This document shows positions 1 through 9,891 of a DNA stretch of 64,000 nucleotides, piece by piece (within the stretch, counting starts at the first letter, position 1; each line of letters opens with the position of its first letter). The position numbers were made by a program, and so were the translations under genes. The stretch is taken from assembly GCF_028595955.1 (NCBI RefSeq), contig NZ_JANHJP010000001.1, positions 31,140 to 95,139 of the forward strand, given 5' to 3'. The notes below the pieces were generated by a model that was given only the letters and a program-made list of their open reading frames with translations, was not told the origin of the DNA and ran no database searches. Source of the stretch: Columbia Basin potato purple top phytoplasma. Its GTDB lineage: Bacteria > Bacillota_I > Bacilli_A > Acholeplasmatales > Acholeplasmataceae.

Positions 1-62
1 ATTAAACCTGCAAAAAAAGCAGCAAATATTTGAAATTTTATTAACCAATCTGTAGATATCAC
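1..62 (-). CDS. 5' end of an unidentified gene, cut by the window edge
   Basis: On the minus strand a GTG codon (60-62) lies about 8 bases after an AAAGGAG ribosome binding site and opens a frame that runs off the window. About 20 residues are visible; they include DWLIKFQ followed by a small hydrophobic stretch (IFAAFFAGL). It lies 94 bases downstream of tilS on the same strand and is probably co-transcribed with it. In many Firmicutes ftsH follows tilS, so an FtsH-like protease is one possibility, but 20 residues cannot establish that. Confidence 0.45.
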   Translation of the reverse strand, partial: MISTDWLIKFQIFAAFFAGL

Positions 63-156
63 AAAAAAAACTCCTTTAATATAGTTCTGAAAAATATTTC
101 TTGTTTCTTTTTTTAAAAAATATTTCGAATTTAAAAATTATATTATATATATTTTG

Positions 157-1428
157 TTATTTTTCTTTTTTTAAACCAAAATAAAGATATTTTTTTTGAC
201 CGAGTGTAGAATTTAAATATAAATTTGGAATCCAAATAATAATATTTTGTTGATCAACAACTAACCAAATTTTATCTCTTTCCGTTAAAGGAATTTTCAA
301 ATTAATAAAAAATTTTTTTAATTTTTGTTTCCCAAAAGAAAATCTTAAAATATCGCCTGGTTGTCTTTTCCTTAAAAAAAAAGGAGGTTTAATATTGTTT
401 GGATCATATAATATTTTTTGAATTAAACAACAAAAAGATAATAAATCTTTCTTATTTGAATAATATAACAAAGGTTTTAAAAATTTATTATTTTTTTCTT
501 GTTTTCTTTGTTTTGTTTGCCAAAAAAATTTATTATATTGTTTTATAAATAACCATTCAGATGATAATGAATTCCAAGTTATATTAGATTTTTGATCATT
601 TTGTAAACCTTTGATAATATTATTTATTAAATCAAAATTTTTATTAATTTTTTTTTCTTCTAATAAAAATAAAATGATATCTTTTTGAATAACAATATCT
701 AATTTTAAAAAAGATTTTAAATTGAAACAAAAATTATTTTGTTTTTTTTCTAAAAAATCATGAGTTTGTTTTCTGATAAACATGTTTATTTCTGTCATTT
801 GAAGATGAAATTTTTTAATATTTTTTAAAAAATTATTTATTTCTTTGAAACAAGGTATAATTTGATTTCTTATCTTATTTCTAGTATATATATTTAAATT
901 ATTAGTATAATCTTCTAAAAAAGTAATTTTTTTGTTAGAAGCATAAGATACAATTTCTTGTTTGGGAATATATAATAATGGTTTTAAAAAATAAAAACCA
1001 TTATTAAAATATGATGTTTGCATTCCGCTATATCCTAAAATAGAACTACCACGAGCGATTTTGAATAAAATAGTTTCAGCTAAATCATCTAAATGATGTG
1101 CCGTGATTATATAATTGGTTTTATGTTTTAAAGCAATTTGTTTTAATTTTTCTTGTCTTAATAATCTAGCTTCATTTTGGAAATTTTTTTCTTTTATGTT
1201 TAATTCGAAATAATAAAAAGATATTTGTTTTGAACAACAATATTTTTCGATTAAAATTTTATCTTTTAAGGAGTCTTTTCTTTTTAAATGGTTAAAATTT
1301 ACCACGATTAAATTATACTTGGAATTATATAAATAATCCAATAATACCATAGAATCCACACCACCACTTACAGATATGATATATGTATTTTTTTTATCGA
1401 ATTTCAAACATAGAGAAGAAAAAATCAT
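157..1428 (-). CDS. tilS: tRNA(Ile)-lysidine synthase TilS
   Basis: TilS converts C34 of the CAU-anticodon tRNA-Ile to lysidine using ATP and lysine, so the tRNA reads AUA rather than AUG; AUA is common in a genome this A/T-rich. The N-terminal PP-loop ATPase signature SGGVDS is at residues 21-26, followed by AHHLDD and the TilS-typical TRNKIRNQIIP. The C-terminal half is weakly conserved but has the family's RxPGD element (RKRQPGDILRFS). I start the gene at the ATG at 1428, 8 bases after GGAT, rather than 10 codons upstream, where there is no ribosome binding site. It follows aspS in a tight minus-strand series. Confidence 0.93.
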   Translation of the reverse strand: MIFSSLCLKFDKKNTYIISVSGGVDSMVLLDYLYNSKYNLIVVNFNHLKRKDSLKDKILIEKYCCSKQISFYYFELNIKEKNFQNEARLLRQEKLKQIALKHKTNYIITAHHLDDLAETILFKIARGSSILGYSGMQTSYFNNGFYFLKPLLYIPKQEIVSYASNKKITFLEDYTNNLNIYTRNKIRNQIIPCFKEINNFLKNIKKFHLQMTEINMFIRKQTHDFLEKKQNNFCFNLKSFLKLDIVIQKDIILFLLEEKKINKNFDLINNIIKGLQNDQKSNITWNSLSSEWLFIKQYNKFFWQTKQRKQEKNNKFLKPLLYYSNKKDLLSFCCLIQKILYDPNNIKPPFFLRKRQPGDILRFSFGKQKLKKFFINLKIPLTERDKIWLVVDQQNIIIWIPNLYLNSTLGQKKYLYFGLKKEK

Positions 1429-1466
1429 AATATTAGATCCTTTTTTAAGACTTAACAATTATTTTA

Positions 1467-3224
1467 TTATTTATCTTTATTTTCTGATTTTTTTAATTTT
1501 AAAATTTCTAATTGTTTTTCATCAATTAAAATAGGACTTTGCATCATTAAATCTTGTCCACTTTGAGTTTTAGGAAAAGCAATTACATCTTTAATATTAT
1601 TTGTTTTAGTAAATAACATGACTAAACGATCCAAACCTAAAGCGATACCACCATGGGGAGGGGCGCCATATTTTAAAGCTTCATTAAAAAAACCAAAATT
1701 TTGTTCAATCTCTTCTTTTTTTAAACCTAACTTATTAAAAATAAATTCTTGAACTTTATATTGATAATTTCTTAATGAACCGCCACCCACTTCATGACCA
1801 TTCCAAATTAAATCATAAGTTTGTGCTTTAACTTTATCAGGGTTTTCATATAATTGTTGGACATTTATAGGAGCAGTAAAAGGGTGATGCATGGAATAAT
1901 ATTTCATTTCTGATCGATCAAATTCTAATAAAGGAAAATCCACAACCCATAATAAAGATTCTTTTTTAGGATCATATAAATTTAAAGTTTGAGCTAACTT
2001 ATTTCTTAAATAACCTAAAGATTTTAATATAATGTCATTATTTTCATTATCTAATGCTGGATTGCTCTGTGATATAATAAAAAGACAAATTTCTTCTTCT
2101 TCTATAAAAAAATTTTTTGCAATAAAATTGCTTAAATACCCTTTTAAAACATTGTTTTTTATTTGTATAATATGTAAATTTAAAGAAAACTTTTGTTGAA
2201 TTAAATCTTTATATTCATCAATTTTTTTTCTGGAAAAAAATTCTTTGTATTCTTTAATATTTATTTTAATACCTTTTATTATTTTTGTATTATTATCTTC
2301 ATGTATGAATTTATTATCAAAATAAGGCGTTAAATTTTCAATTAATAAATCAAATCTTAAATCTGGTTTGTCTGTTCCATATAAATTAAGAGCTTCATTA
2401 TAAGTTATTTTGGGAAAAGGTGTTTTTAAAGTTTTGTTGAAAATAGAATGAAAAAGATTTTGCATGATTTCTTCTACTAAAGTCATAATTTCTTCTTTAG
2501 TAAAAAAAGAGGTTTCGATATCTATTTGAGTAAATTCTGGTTGTCTATCAGATCTTAAATCTTCATCACGAAAACAACGTGCTATTTGAAAATATTTTTC
2601 AAAACCAGCAATCATATATAATTGTTTAAATATTTGCGGTGATTGAGGCAAAGCATAAAATTTAAAAGGATGCATACGAGATGGAACTAAATAATCTCTA
2701 GCTCCTTCGGGGGTAGATTTAGATAAAATAGGAGTTTCTAACTCTAGAAACTTATTGTCTAAAAGAGTTTGTCTTATACTTTGGGTAATTTGATGACGCT
2801 TTATTAAATAATTTTTTTGTTCTGTTTTTCTTAAGTCTAAATAACGATATTTTAAACGGTGCTCTTCTGATGCTTCTGTTTGTTCAAAGACATTTAAAGG
2901 TAAAGTATGAGCTTCTGATAGAATATTAATTTTTTCAATTAAAATTTCTATTTCTCCCGTTTTTAAATTTAAATTTTTATTTATTCTTTCCTTTACCCAA
3001 CCTATAACTTCGACTACAGTTTCTATTTTTATAGAAATTATTTGATCGTATTGTGGATGATTTTTATCAGCAACTAATTGTATGATTCCTGAAAAATCTC
3101 TTAAAATTAAAAATATTTTTGCACCAATATTTCTTTTTCTGGCCAACCAACCTTTAATTAAAACTTTTTGTTCTTTTTGTTTTAAAGTTATTTCATTATT
3201 AGAAAAAATATATTTGGTTTTCAT
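1467..3224 (-). CDS. aspS: Aspartyl-tRNA synthetase
   Basis: Class II synthetase that charges tRNA-Asp in the cytoplasm. At 585 residues it matches the bacterial-type AspRS: N-terminal OB-fold anticodon domain (GWLARKRNIGAKIFLILRD), motif 2 (FRDEDLRSDRQPEFTQ), the GAD-type insertion (about residues 280-410) and motif 3 near the C-terminus (GGIALGLDRLVML). The start codon abuts the hisS stop, so hisS and aspS are almost certainly one transcript. Sequence alone does not show whether the enzyme is discriminating or also charges tRNA-Asn. Confidence 0.97.
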   Translation of the reverse strand: MKTKYIFSNNEITLKQKEQKVLIKGWLARKRNIGAKIFLILRDFSGIIQLVADKNHPQYDQIISIKIETVVEVIGWVKERINKNLNLKTGEIEILIEKINILSEAHTLPLNVFEQTEASEEHRLKYRYLDLRKTEQKNYLIKRHQITQSIRQTLLDNKFLELETPILSKSTPEGARDYLVPSRMHPFKFYALPQSPQIFKQLYMIAGFEKYFQIARCFRDEDLRSDRQPEFTQIDIETSFFTKEEIMTLVEEIMQNLFHSIFNKTLKTPFPKITYNEALNLYGTDKPDLRFDLLIENLTPYFDNKFIHEDNNTKIIKGIKINIKEYKEFFSRKKIDEYKDLIQQKFSLNLHIIQIKNNVLKGYLSNFIAKNFFIEEEEICLFIISQSNPALDNENNDIILKSLGYLRNKLAQTLNLYDPKKESLLWVVDFPLLEFDRSEMKYYSMHHPFTAPINVQQLYENPDKVKAQTYDLIWNGHEVGGGSLRNYQYKVQEFIFNKLGLKKEEIEQNFGFFNEALKYGAPPHGGIALGLDRLVMLFTKTNNIKDVIAFPKTQSGQDLMMQSPILIDEKQLEILKLKKSENKDK

Positions 3225-4493
3225 TTATAAGTTTAATCCTTCTTTTAAAAAATTGATTATTTTATTTTTATTTATAGTAAATGTTGTTTGATCAGAAATA
3301 TTTTTAATATTAACTTTATTGTTTTCTATTTCTTTTGGTCCTATAAAAATAATATATTTAGGTTTTAATTCTAATATTTTGCGGAATTGTTTTTTAAAAT
3401 TGAATATTTTATAATTCATTTCGGCTTTTATATTGTTTTGTCTGATTTTTCTTAATAAAAGAAACGTATCTAACATAATCATTTCATTTAAATTAAATAA
3501 ATAAACATCTAAACCATATTCTTTTTTATAATTTTCAAAAAACATATTTTCTTCTAAAATATCCATTAATCGTTCTATTCCGAAAGCAAAACCAATACTC
3601 TTAATTTCATAACCACTAAATTCTTTTATAAGATTATTATAATTACCGCCGCCACCTAAGATATAGTTTTGTTTATTTATATGAGAAAAAATAGAAATTT
3701 CAAAAACAAGATCAGTATAATAATCTAAACCCCTTACTAATTGAAAATCTATTTCAAAATTAATTTGGGATTTACCTAAAATATCTAAAGTTGTTTGAAA
3801 TTTATTTTTAGATTCATGAGTCAAATAATTAAATATAATAGGTGCTTCTTTTAAAATTGCTTTAGATGAACATTCTTTACAGTCGAAAATTCTTAAAATA
3901 TTTTGATCTTTTCTTGTTAAACATAAATTACATAATTCATTTTGATGATTTGTTATATAAGGTTTAAAATCATTTAAAAAACGGTTACGGGATTCCAAAT
4001 CTCCTAAGCTATTAATTTTGATTTTAGCTTCTTTTAAATTAAGTATATTTAAAAGATCACTTAGTAAAAAAAATATTTCTATTTCTGATAAAAAATTTTT
4101 AATTCCAATAACTTCAACTCCAAATTGATGAAACTGACGATAACGTCCTTTTTGGGGTCTTTCATAACGAAAAAAAGGACCGTAATAGTAGAATTTTGTT
4201 AAATCATTTGTATTATAAAGTTTATTTTCGACATAACTTCTAGCGATAGAAGCTGTTCCTTCTGGTCTTAAAGCAATATTTCTACCTTTTTTATCTTTAA
4301 ATTGAAAAATTTCTTTCATAACCATTTCAGAATATTGAGCAGAACGTTGAAATAATTCACAATATTCTAAAATAGGTGTTCTGATTTCTTGAAAATTATA
4401 TTTTTCCAAATATATTTTAATTTTATTTTCTAAAATTTTCCATTTTTCAATTTCAGTGAATAGTAAATCTCTAGTACCTTTAATTTTTTGCAT
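3225..4493 (-). CDS. hisS: Histidyl-tRNA synthetase
   Basis: Class II synthetase charging tRNA-His, 422 residues, the usual length. Visible signatures are LRPEGTASIARSY early on, motif 2 (FRYERPQKGRYRQFHQFG), the histidine-binding loop LVRGLDYYTDLVFE, the glycine loop GGGGNYNNLI and motif 3 (GFAFGIERL), followed by an HGTP anticodon-binding domain. It sits between the RSH gene (6-base gap) and aspS (no gap) in a translation-related minus-strand operon. Confidence 0.97.
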   Translation of the reverse strand: MQKIKGTRDLLFTEIEKWKILENKIKIYLEKYNFQEIRTPILEYCELFQRSAQYSEMVMKEIFQFKDKKGRNIALRPEGTASIARSYVENKLYNTNDLTKFYYYGPFFRYERPQKGRYRQFHQFGVEVIGIKNFLSEIEIFFLLSDLLNILNLKEAKIKINSLGDLESRNRFLNDFKPYITNHQNELCNLCLTRKDQNILRIFDCKECSSKAILKEAPIIFNYLTHESKNKFQTTLDILGKSQINFEIDFQLVRGLDYYTDLVFEISIFSHINKQNYILGGGGNYNNLIKEFSGYEIKSIGFAFGIERLMDILEENMFFENYKKEYGLDVYLFNLNEMIMLDTFLLLRKIRQNNIKAEMNYKIFNFKKQFRKILELKPKYIIFIGPKEIENNKVNIKNISDQTTFTINKNKIINFLKEGLNL

Positions 4494-4499
4494 AATCTT

Positions 4500-6740
4500 T
4501 TAATTGATTCCTCTATAAATTTGATAAATATTAGGTAATTGTGATAAAGTAGAAATCAATTTTTCAATTTCTTTAATATTATGAATTAAAATTTTTAATT
4601 TAATTTTTGTTTCTGATGATTTATCATTAATAACATTTATTTTTAAAATATAAATTCCTAATGTGTTAATTTTTTTATTAATATCTATTAAAAGTGTAGA
4701 ATTACGAGAACCTATTAAAAAAATCCAAGCAAAATATTTTAATTTAGGATTATCCTTGTACCAATTAGCATCAATAATTTCATTTGAATCATATTTTTTT
4801 ATATTAGAGCATGTTTTTCTATGAATATTAATACCTTTTCCTTTAGAAATAAAACCTATAATATCTTCATTAAATACAGGAGTACAACAATTAGCTAATT
4901 TTAATTTAATATTTTCTACTCCTTCAATAAAAACTCCACTATTATTACAATAAGATGCTTTATTATTATAATTTTTTATTATTTGTTTTTCTAAAATATT
5001 TTTATTTTTTTCTAAGGATAGATTAATTTGATTAATTACATAATTACAATTAATTTTTTTATTAGCGATAGCAATATATAAATCATTAATATTTTGAATA
5101 TCTTGTTTATGAAAAAATTCAGTTAAAAAATTTTTATCAATTATAAAGTTTATTTTTTTATTATTTAATTCTTTTTCTAAAATCTCTTGACCTGTTTTGA
5201 TTAAATATATATTTTTTTGTTTTTCTTGATTTAAAACTTTTTTGATTAATTTTTTAGCATAAGTAGTTTTTACAATTTTTAACCATTCTTTGTTAACGCG
5301 AAATAAATTTTTATTAGTTGTGATAGAAATAATATCACCATTTTTCAAAATATAATCTAAAGGAACAATTTTACCGTTCACAATAGCTCTAGTCATTCTA
5401 TATCCAATTGAGGAATGAATAAGAAAAGCGAAATCAATTGGTGTTGAACCTTTGGTTAATTCATAAACTTCTTGTTTAGGAGTAAAAACATAAACATTTT
5501 CGGTTAAAATATCATTTTTAATGGCATTTACAAAATTTTTAGGATTTTTATTTAAATAATCATCAGAATCTTGAGTTATTTTAATTAATTCTTGATACCA
5601 TCTTAATTTTTTAGCAATTTCCAATTGTTTATCTTGTTTGGAATATATTTTATTTTCTTTATATCCCCAATGCGCAGCAATCCCTTTTTCGGCAATTTCA
5701 TCCATTTCTTTAGTTCTTATTTGTAATTCGAATAAAGTACCATCTTTAGATAGAACAGTATTATGTAATGATTGATATAAATTAGGTTTAGGAACAGCAA
5801 TATAATCTTTAAATCTTAAAGGTAAAGGTGAGTAATGAGAGTGAATAATACCTAAACAACGATAACATAAATCTACTTCGTTTACAATAATACGAATAGC
5901 TAATAAATCAAAAATTTCTTCTAATCCTACTTGTCTTTGTTTCATTTTTTTATAAATGCTATAAATATTTTTGCTTCTACCGCTAATAGAAAAATTTGTA
6001 ATATTAGATTGGTTCAACAAAATCTTAATATTGTTAATTATTTCTTGAATAGATTTCTCTCTTTGATTTTTTTTCATATTGATTAAGCTAGATATTTGAT
6101 AATATTTTTCAGGTTGAATATAACGAAAAGAGAGATCTTCTAATTCTGATTTTATTTTAAATAAACCTAAACGATGAGCTAAAGGAACATAAATAGTTAA
6201 AGTTTCTTGCGAAATACGTATTCTTTTATCAGGTCTCATTATTTTTAAAGTTTTCATATTATGAAGTCTATCAGCTAATTTAACAAGTACTACCCTAATA
6301 TCATTTGCCATAGCTAAGAACATTTTTTGTTGATTTTCGATTTGTCTTTGTTGTTGATTAAACATAAGTTTAGTTAATTTAGTGGTTCTTTTTACTATAT
6401 TTGCTATATCTTCGCCTACATTTGATTTTAGTTCTTCAAAAGTTAAATCGGTATCTTCTAAAACATCATGCAATAAACCCGCCATTAAAGTATTTGGTTC
6501 ACTTTGTAAATCAGCTAAAATTTGAGTTACATAAATAGGATGAATAATAAAATTTTCTCCTGTTATTCTTTTTTGATTTTTATGTTTTTCTTTAGCTAAT
6601 AAATAAGATTTATTTATTTGAATTAAAATATTTTCATTTGTTATATATGACTTAATTTTAGACATTAATTCTTGGAATATTTTTTGTTCTTCTTTATTTA
6701 ATTCATTTTCGTTATTAGATTGATCTTTAGATAATAACAC
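4500..6740 (-). CDS. RelA/SpoT-family (p)ppGpp hydrolase/synthetase (RSH)
   Basis: RSH enzymes make and destroy the alarmone (p)ppGpp. 746 residues in the long-RSH order: HD hydrolase (HPIYV, LLHDVLEDTDLT, LADRLHNM all present), synthetase domain (DLLAIRII, LRFKDYIAVPKP, ELQIRT), TGS (FTPKQEVYELTKGSTPIDFAF), then a zinc-finger-like and ACT-like C-terminus. The RFKD element is the form typical of bifunctional SpoT/Rel enzymes. Within the synthetase the usually invariant NGYQSLH reads NLYQSLH (Leu321), and GRFKD is preceded by Leu instead of Gly, so synthesis may be weakened while hydrolysis looks intact. The start is GTG, 8 bases after AAGGTGG. Confidence 0.93.
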   Translation of the reverse strand: MLLSKDQSNNENELNKEEQKIFQELMSKIKSYITNENILIQINKSYLLAKEKHKNQKRITGENFIIHPIYVTQILADLQSEPNTLMAGLLHDVLEDTDLTFEELKSNVGEDIANIVKRTTKLTKLMFNQQQRQIENQQKMFLAMANDIRVVLVKLADRLHNMKTLKIMRPDKRIRISQETLTIYVPLAHRLGLFKIKSELEDLSFRYIQPEKYYQISSLINMKKNQREKSIQEIINNIKILLNQSNITNFSISGRSKNIYSIYKKMKQRQVGLEEIFDLLAIRIIVNEVDLCYRCLGIIHSHYSPLPLRFKDYIAVPKPNLYQSLHNTVLSKDGTLFELQIRTKEMDEIAEKGIAAHWGYKENKIYSKQDKQLEIAKKLRWYQELIKITQDSDDYLNKNPKNFVNAIKNDILTENVYVFTPKQEVYELTKGSTPIDFAFLIHSSIGYRMTRAIVNGKIVPLDYILKNGDIISITTNKNLFRVNKEWLKIVKTTYAKKLIKKVLNQEKQKNIYLIKTGQEILEKELNNKKINFIIDKNFLTEFFHKQDIQNINDLYIAIANKKINCNYVINQINLSLEKNKNILEKQIIKNYNNKASYCNNSGVFIEGVENIKLKLANCCTPVFNEDIIGFISKGKGINIHRKTCSNIKKYDSNEIIDANWYKDNPKLKYFAWIFLIGSRNSTLLIDINKKINTLGIYILKINVINDKSSETKIKLKILIHNIKEIEKLISTLSQLPNIYQIYRGIN

Positions 6741-6824
6741 ACAAAAACCACCTTAAAAATTTTTTTAATGTTTTTTTTAAAAAAAGAAGAATAAATTATT
6801 TATAATGAGTCATAAAATCAAAAC

Positions 6825-7973
6825 TTAAGTGTATAATAATTTTTTATTTTGAGAATAAACTTCCTTTATTATACCAGCGCCTAAACAAAAATCTTCTTTA
6901 TAAAAGGCACAAATTTGTCCAGGCGTAACTAATTTAATTTTTTGCGAATAATAAACTTTAATTATATTTTCGCTTAAAAATATAATTTCAACTTCTTGAT
7001 CAGGCTGACGATATCGAAATTTAGCTGATATTTTCATTTTAGCATTTTTTTTATAAAAATAACATCCACAATCTCTCCAAACTATATTTGTAACTAAAGC
7101 TGAATCACTATATAAATAAGGACTTTCAGGATTTTGATCTACATAAAGAGTGTTAGTTTTTAAATCTTTACCTACCACAAACCAAGGATTTTGATTCTCT
7201 TTTGTTATTTTTAAATTTAATCTTTTTCTTTGGCCGATAGTATATTTCATTACACCTTCATGTTCTTTTAAAAAAACACCTTTTGTATCTTTGATAGGTC
7301 CTTTTTGTGATTTTATATAATTATTCAAAAAAACAAAAAAATTTCTTTCTCCTATGAAACAAATGCCTGTAGAATCTTTTTTATTAGCGGTAATGAGTTT
7401 TTCTTGAAGAGCGATTTTTCTTACTTGTTCTTTTGTTATTTCACCTAAAGGAAAAATAATTTTATTTAATTGTTCTTCTTTTAATTGAGATAAAAAATAA
7501 GTTTGATCTTTGTTTTTATCTAAAGCTTTAGCTAAAATTTTTCTTTTATTTTTATGAATAATTTTAGCATAATGACCCATAGCTATATAATCAGGTTTAA
7601 ATTGCTCTACATATTTGGTAAAAATTGAAAATTTAATTTTATTGTTGCATAATACATCAGGATTAGGAGTTAAATTTTGTTTTATATCGTTTAAGAAAGA
7701 AGCAAAAACTTGATTCCAATAATTTTCTGAAAAATCAACTTTATGACATTTAATTTGTAATTGTTCAGCGATTTTTAAAGCATCATTGAAATCTTTTTCT
7801 TGAGGACAAATATTATTGTTAATAAATGGATTTCCTTTAATATCATAATTTAAACTACTATCCCAATTACGCATAAAAACACCTTCAACGTCGTAACCTT
7901 GTTTTTTTAAAAGAAAAGCAGCTACACTACTATCGACGCCACCAGATAAACCAATAATTATTTTTTTTTTCAT
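6825..7973 (-). CDS. mnmA: tRNA-uridine 2-sulfurtransferase MnmA
   Basis: MnmA thiolates U34 of tRNAs for Lys, Glu and Gln using ATP and a relayed persulfide sulfur. The PP-loop SGGVDS is at residues 10-15, with FMRNWD after it. The two catalytic cysteines are visible: Cys109 (NPDVLCNNKIKF) and Cys205 (STGICFIGERNF). At 382 residues it is full length, with the C-terminal beta-barrel region (GQRKRLNL, SAKFRYRQPDQ). It follows the nadE-like gene by 20 bases and precedes the RSH gene. Confidence 0.96.
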   Translation of the reverse strand: MKKKIIIGLSGGVDSSVAAFLLKKQGYDVEGVFMRNWDSSLNYDIKGNPFINNNICPQEKDFNDALKIAEQLQIKCHKVDFSENYWNQVFASFLNDIKQNLTPNPDVLCNNKIKFSIFTKYVEQFKPDYIAMGHYAKIIHKNKRKILAKALDKNKDQTYFLSQLKEEQLNKIIFPLGEITKEQVRKIALQEKLITANKKDSTGICFIGERNFFVFLNNYIKSQKGPIKDTKGVFLKEHEGVMKYTIGQRKRLNLKITKENQNPWFVVGKDLKTNTLYVDQNPESPYLYSDSALVTNIVWRDCGCYFYKKNAKMKISAKFRYRQPDQEVEIIFLSENIIKVYYSQKIKLVTPGQICAFYKEDFCLGAGIIKEVYSQNKKLLYT

Positions 7974-7993
7974 ATTTTACCTTTGAATTTGAA

Positions 7994-9769
7994 TTATTTT
8001 TTTATTTCTTGTCTTAAAATATTATTCGGCACTTTGAATTCTGTACGATAAGATAGACCACAAGATACAATTTTAACACCAGAAGAAATTTTATTTCTTT
8101 TATGTTGGTTTTGATAGAAATTCTTAATATATTGCGAAACTAATGTAAAACTTTCGTTATAAGAACAAAAAAAAGTTTTTTCTAATAAGAAAATTATTTT
8201 TTCTTTAGATAAACCATTATTTAAATAATGATATAAAATAAAATCTTCTATAATAACTTTACGATTTAAAAATTTATTTATTTTATTTAAATAAAAATTT
8301 TTAATATTTTCTTCAATAAAGATTTTTTTCTTTTTAAAATGGAATAAAATCAATTCTGTCATTAAAGTATTAGGTATACCAGCATTTATGTTATATACAA
8401 AACTATTAGATGGACAACTATAATTTATTTTACCATACGCGATATTAGATAAATTATTACTTAGTAAAATTAATTTATCTAAATTATTTTTTAAAAGCGA
8501 TTCAGAATTATTTATATTTTCTTTATTTATAAATTTAATATTATTTATCCCTAAGTTATTTAATAATTGTTTATCAAAAGATAAACTTTGAGAATCATGA
8601 TAATAATCTAATTCATTTATTATAATTTCTAAATCTTTGAAAGATTTTTGATTATCATTCAAATATTGAACAACAACTAAAATCATTAAAATATCATTTA
8701 GTGTATTTTTTATTTCTAATAAAATTTTAGATTTTTTTATATGAAAAATTTGAGATTTTAAAGATAATGTTTGAATTGTATTTGATAATTTTAATTGTTT
8801 GCTTAATTCTTTTGGGTTATCATTTAAAAAAGGTTTAGGATTTAATGGTTTTTCGAAATCATATGATTCATTTTCTTTTAAATCGAAATAAGATTTCACA
8901 AAAGGCCATTCTTTTCCAATTGTTTGATCTGCATAACTTGTATCAATTCTTCTTTGATGTTTAATATAATCTATAAATACATCAACTACTAAACTAATAT
9001 CTTCTTGTTCTGTTAAATTTTTTTCTCCAATAATTTCTCCTAAAACAGCAGCAATTTTATGATTAGAAAAAAGAGTATCTGTAGAAGATTCTGTTATTCC
9101 ACTGCTAGTATAAAAATATCCTCCTATTTGTTTACGAGAATGATTTAAAACAGCTAATTTACGCATTTGATCTTTTCCAATATGTTCTGTTGAAGAAGAT
9201 AAATTAAAAATCAAATGAGCGCCGTTTAAAACCATTTTATCACTAGGCGATGTAATAGTCCATAAATCTTGACAAATTTCAACACCAAACACAATATTAA
9301 ATTTTTTATTAATGAATAAAATATCTCCTATAGGAACTTTTTGTCCTAATAAATCAATTATTTCATTATTTATATATTGCCCTGAGTGAAACCATCTTTT
9401 TTCATTAAATTCTTTATAATTAGGTATTGTTTTTTTAGGCACAATGCCTAAAATTTTTTTACCTTGAATAACAATAGCTACATTAAATAAAATTTCTTTG
9501 AATAAAAAAGGCATTCCAATTATGAAAACGCCTGGAAAATTATTATTATTAATAATAAAATCAAGAGAAGATAAGTTTTCTTCTAAAAAATTAGTTTCAA
9601 AAAACAAATCTCCTGCTGTATAACCGCTTAAGCATAATTCTGGAAATAAAACAACACTTGCTTTACTTTTGTTTAAAATTTCAATAATGCTTTTGGCATT
9701 TTTTGCAGAGTTTCCTACATATAAATTAGGACTAGACATTTCTATTTTGATAGACCCGTTTTTATACAT
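7994..9769 (-). CDS. nadE: NadE-like protein: intact glutaminase domain, degenerate NAD+ synthetase domain
   Basis: Two-domain glutamine-dependent NAD+ synthetase by architecture (591 residues). The N-terminal nitrilase-type glutaminase keeps its Glu-Lys-Cys triad: Glu44 (FPELCLSGY), Lys112 (VPKKTIPNYKEF) and Cys166 (GVEICQDLW). The C-terminal half aligns to the ATP-pyrophosphatase domain by its ends (NINAGIPNTLMTELILFHF; KRNKISSGVK), but the ATP loop SGGxDS is replaced by KNTLND (residues 354-359, bases 8693-8710). Canonical NAD+ synthesis is therefore doubtful. It may be a decaying gene, a pseudoenzyme or a free amidase. The reading frame is fully open, which argues against simple pseudogenisation. 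Confidence 0.85.
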   Translation of the reverse strand: MYKNGSIKIEMSSPNLYVGNSAKNAKSIIEILNKSKASVVLFPELCLSGYTAGDLFFETNFLEENLSSLDFIINNNNFPGVFIIGMPFLFKEILFNVAIVIQGKKILGIVPKKTIPNYKEFNEKRWFHSGQYINNEIIDLLGQKVPIGDILFINKKFNIVFGVEICQDLWTITSPSDKMVLNGAHLIFNLSSSTEHIGKDQMRKLAVLNHSRKQIGGYFYTSSGITESSTDTLFSNHKIAAVLGEIIGEKNLTEQEDISLVVDVFIDYIKHQRRIDTSYADQTIGKEWPFVKSYFDLKENESYDFEKPLNPKPFLNDNPKELSKQLKLSNTIQTLSLKSQIFHIKKSKILLEIKNTLNDILMILVVVQYLNDNQKSFKDLEIIINELDYYHDSQSLSFDKQLLNNLGINNIKFINKENINNSESLLKNNLDKLILLSNNLSNIAYGKINYSCPSNSFVYNINAGIPNTLMTELILFHFKKKKIFIEENIKNFYLNKINKFLNRKVIIEDFILYHYLNNGLSKEKIIFLLEKTFFCSYNESFTLVSQYIKNFYQNQHKRNKISSGVKIVSCGLSYRTEFKVPNNILRQEIKK

Positions 9770-9891
9770 TATAAAAAAACCTTTCTAATTTTGTTTTTCG
9801 TTTTTCATTGGATTTTAAAGGTTTATAAAATAATTTTTTAATTTTTTTCTATTAATTTTGACTCAAAATAATAATTTTATGATTTAAAAAT

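Noticed and set aside
3082..3291. Plus-strand open frame of 69 codons across the aspS/hisS border
   Set aside because: It is an antisense shadow of two well-identified genes, without a ribosome binding site and rich in Phe and Leu, as expected from the complement of Lys/Glu codons.
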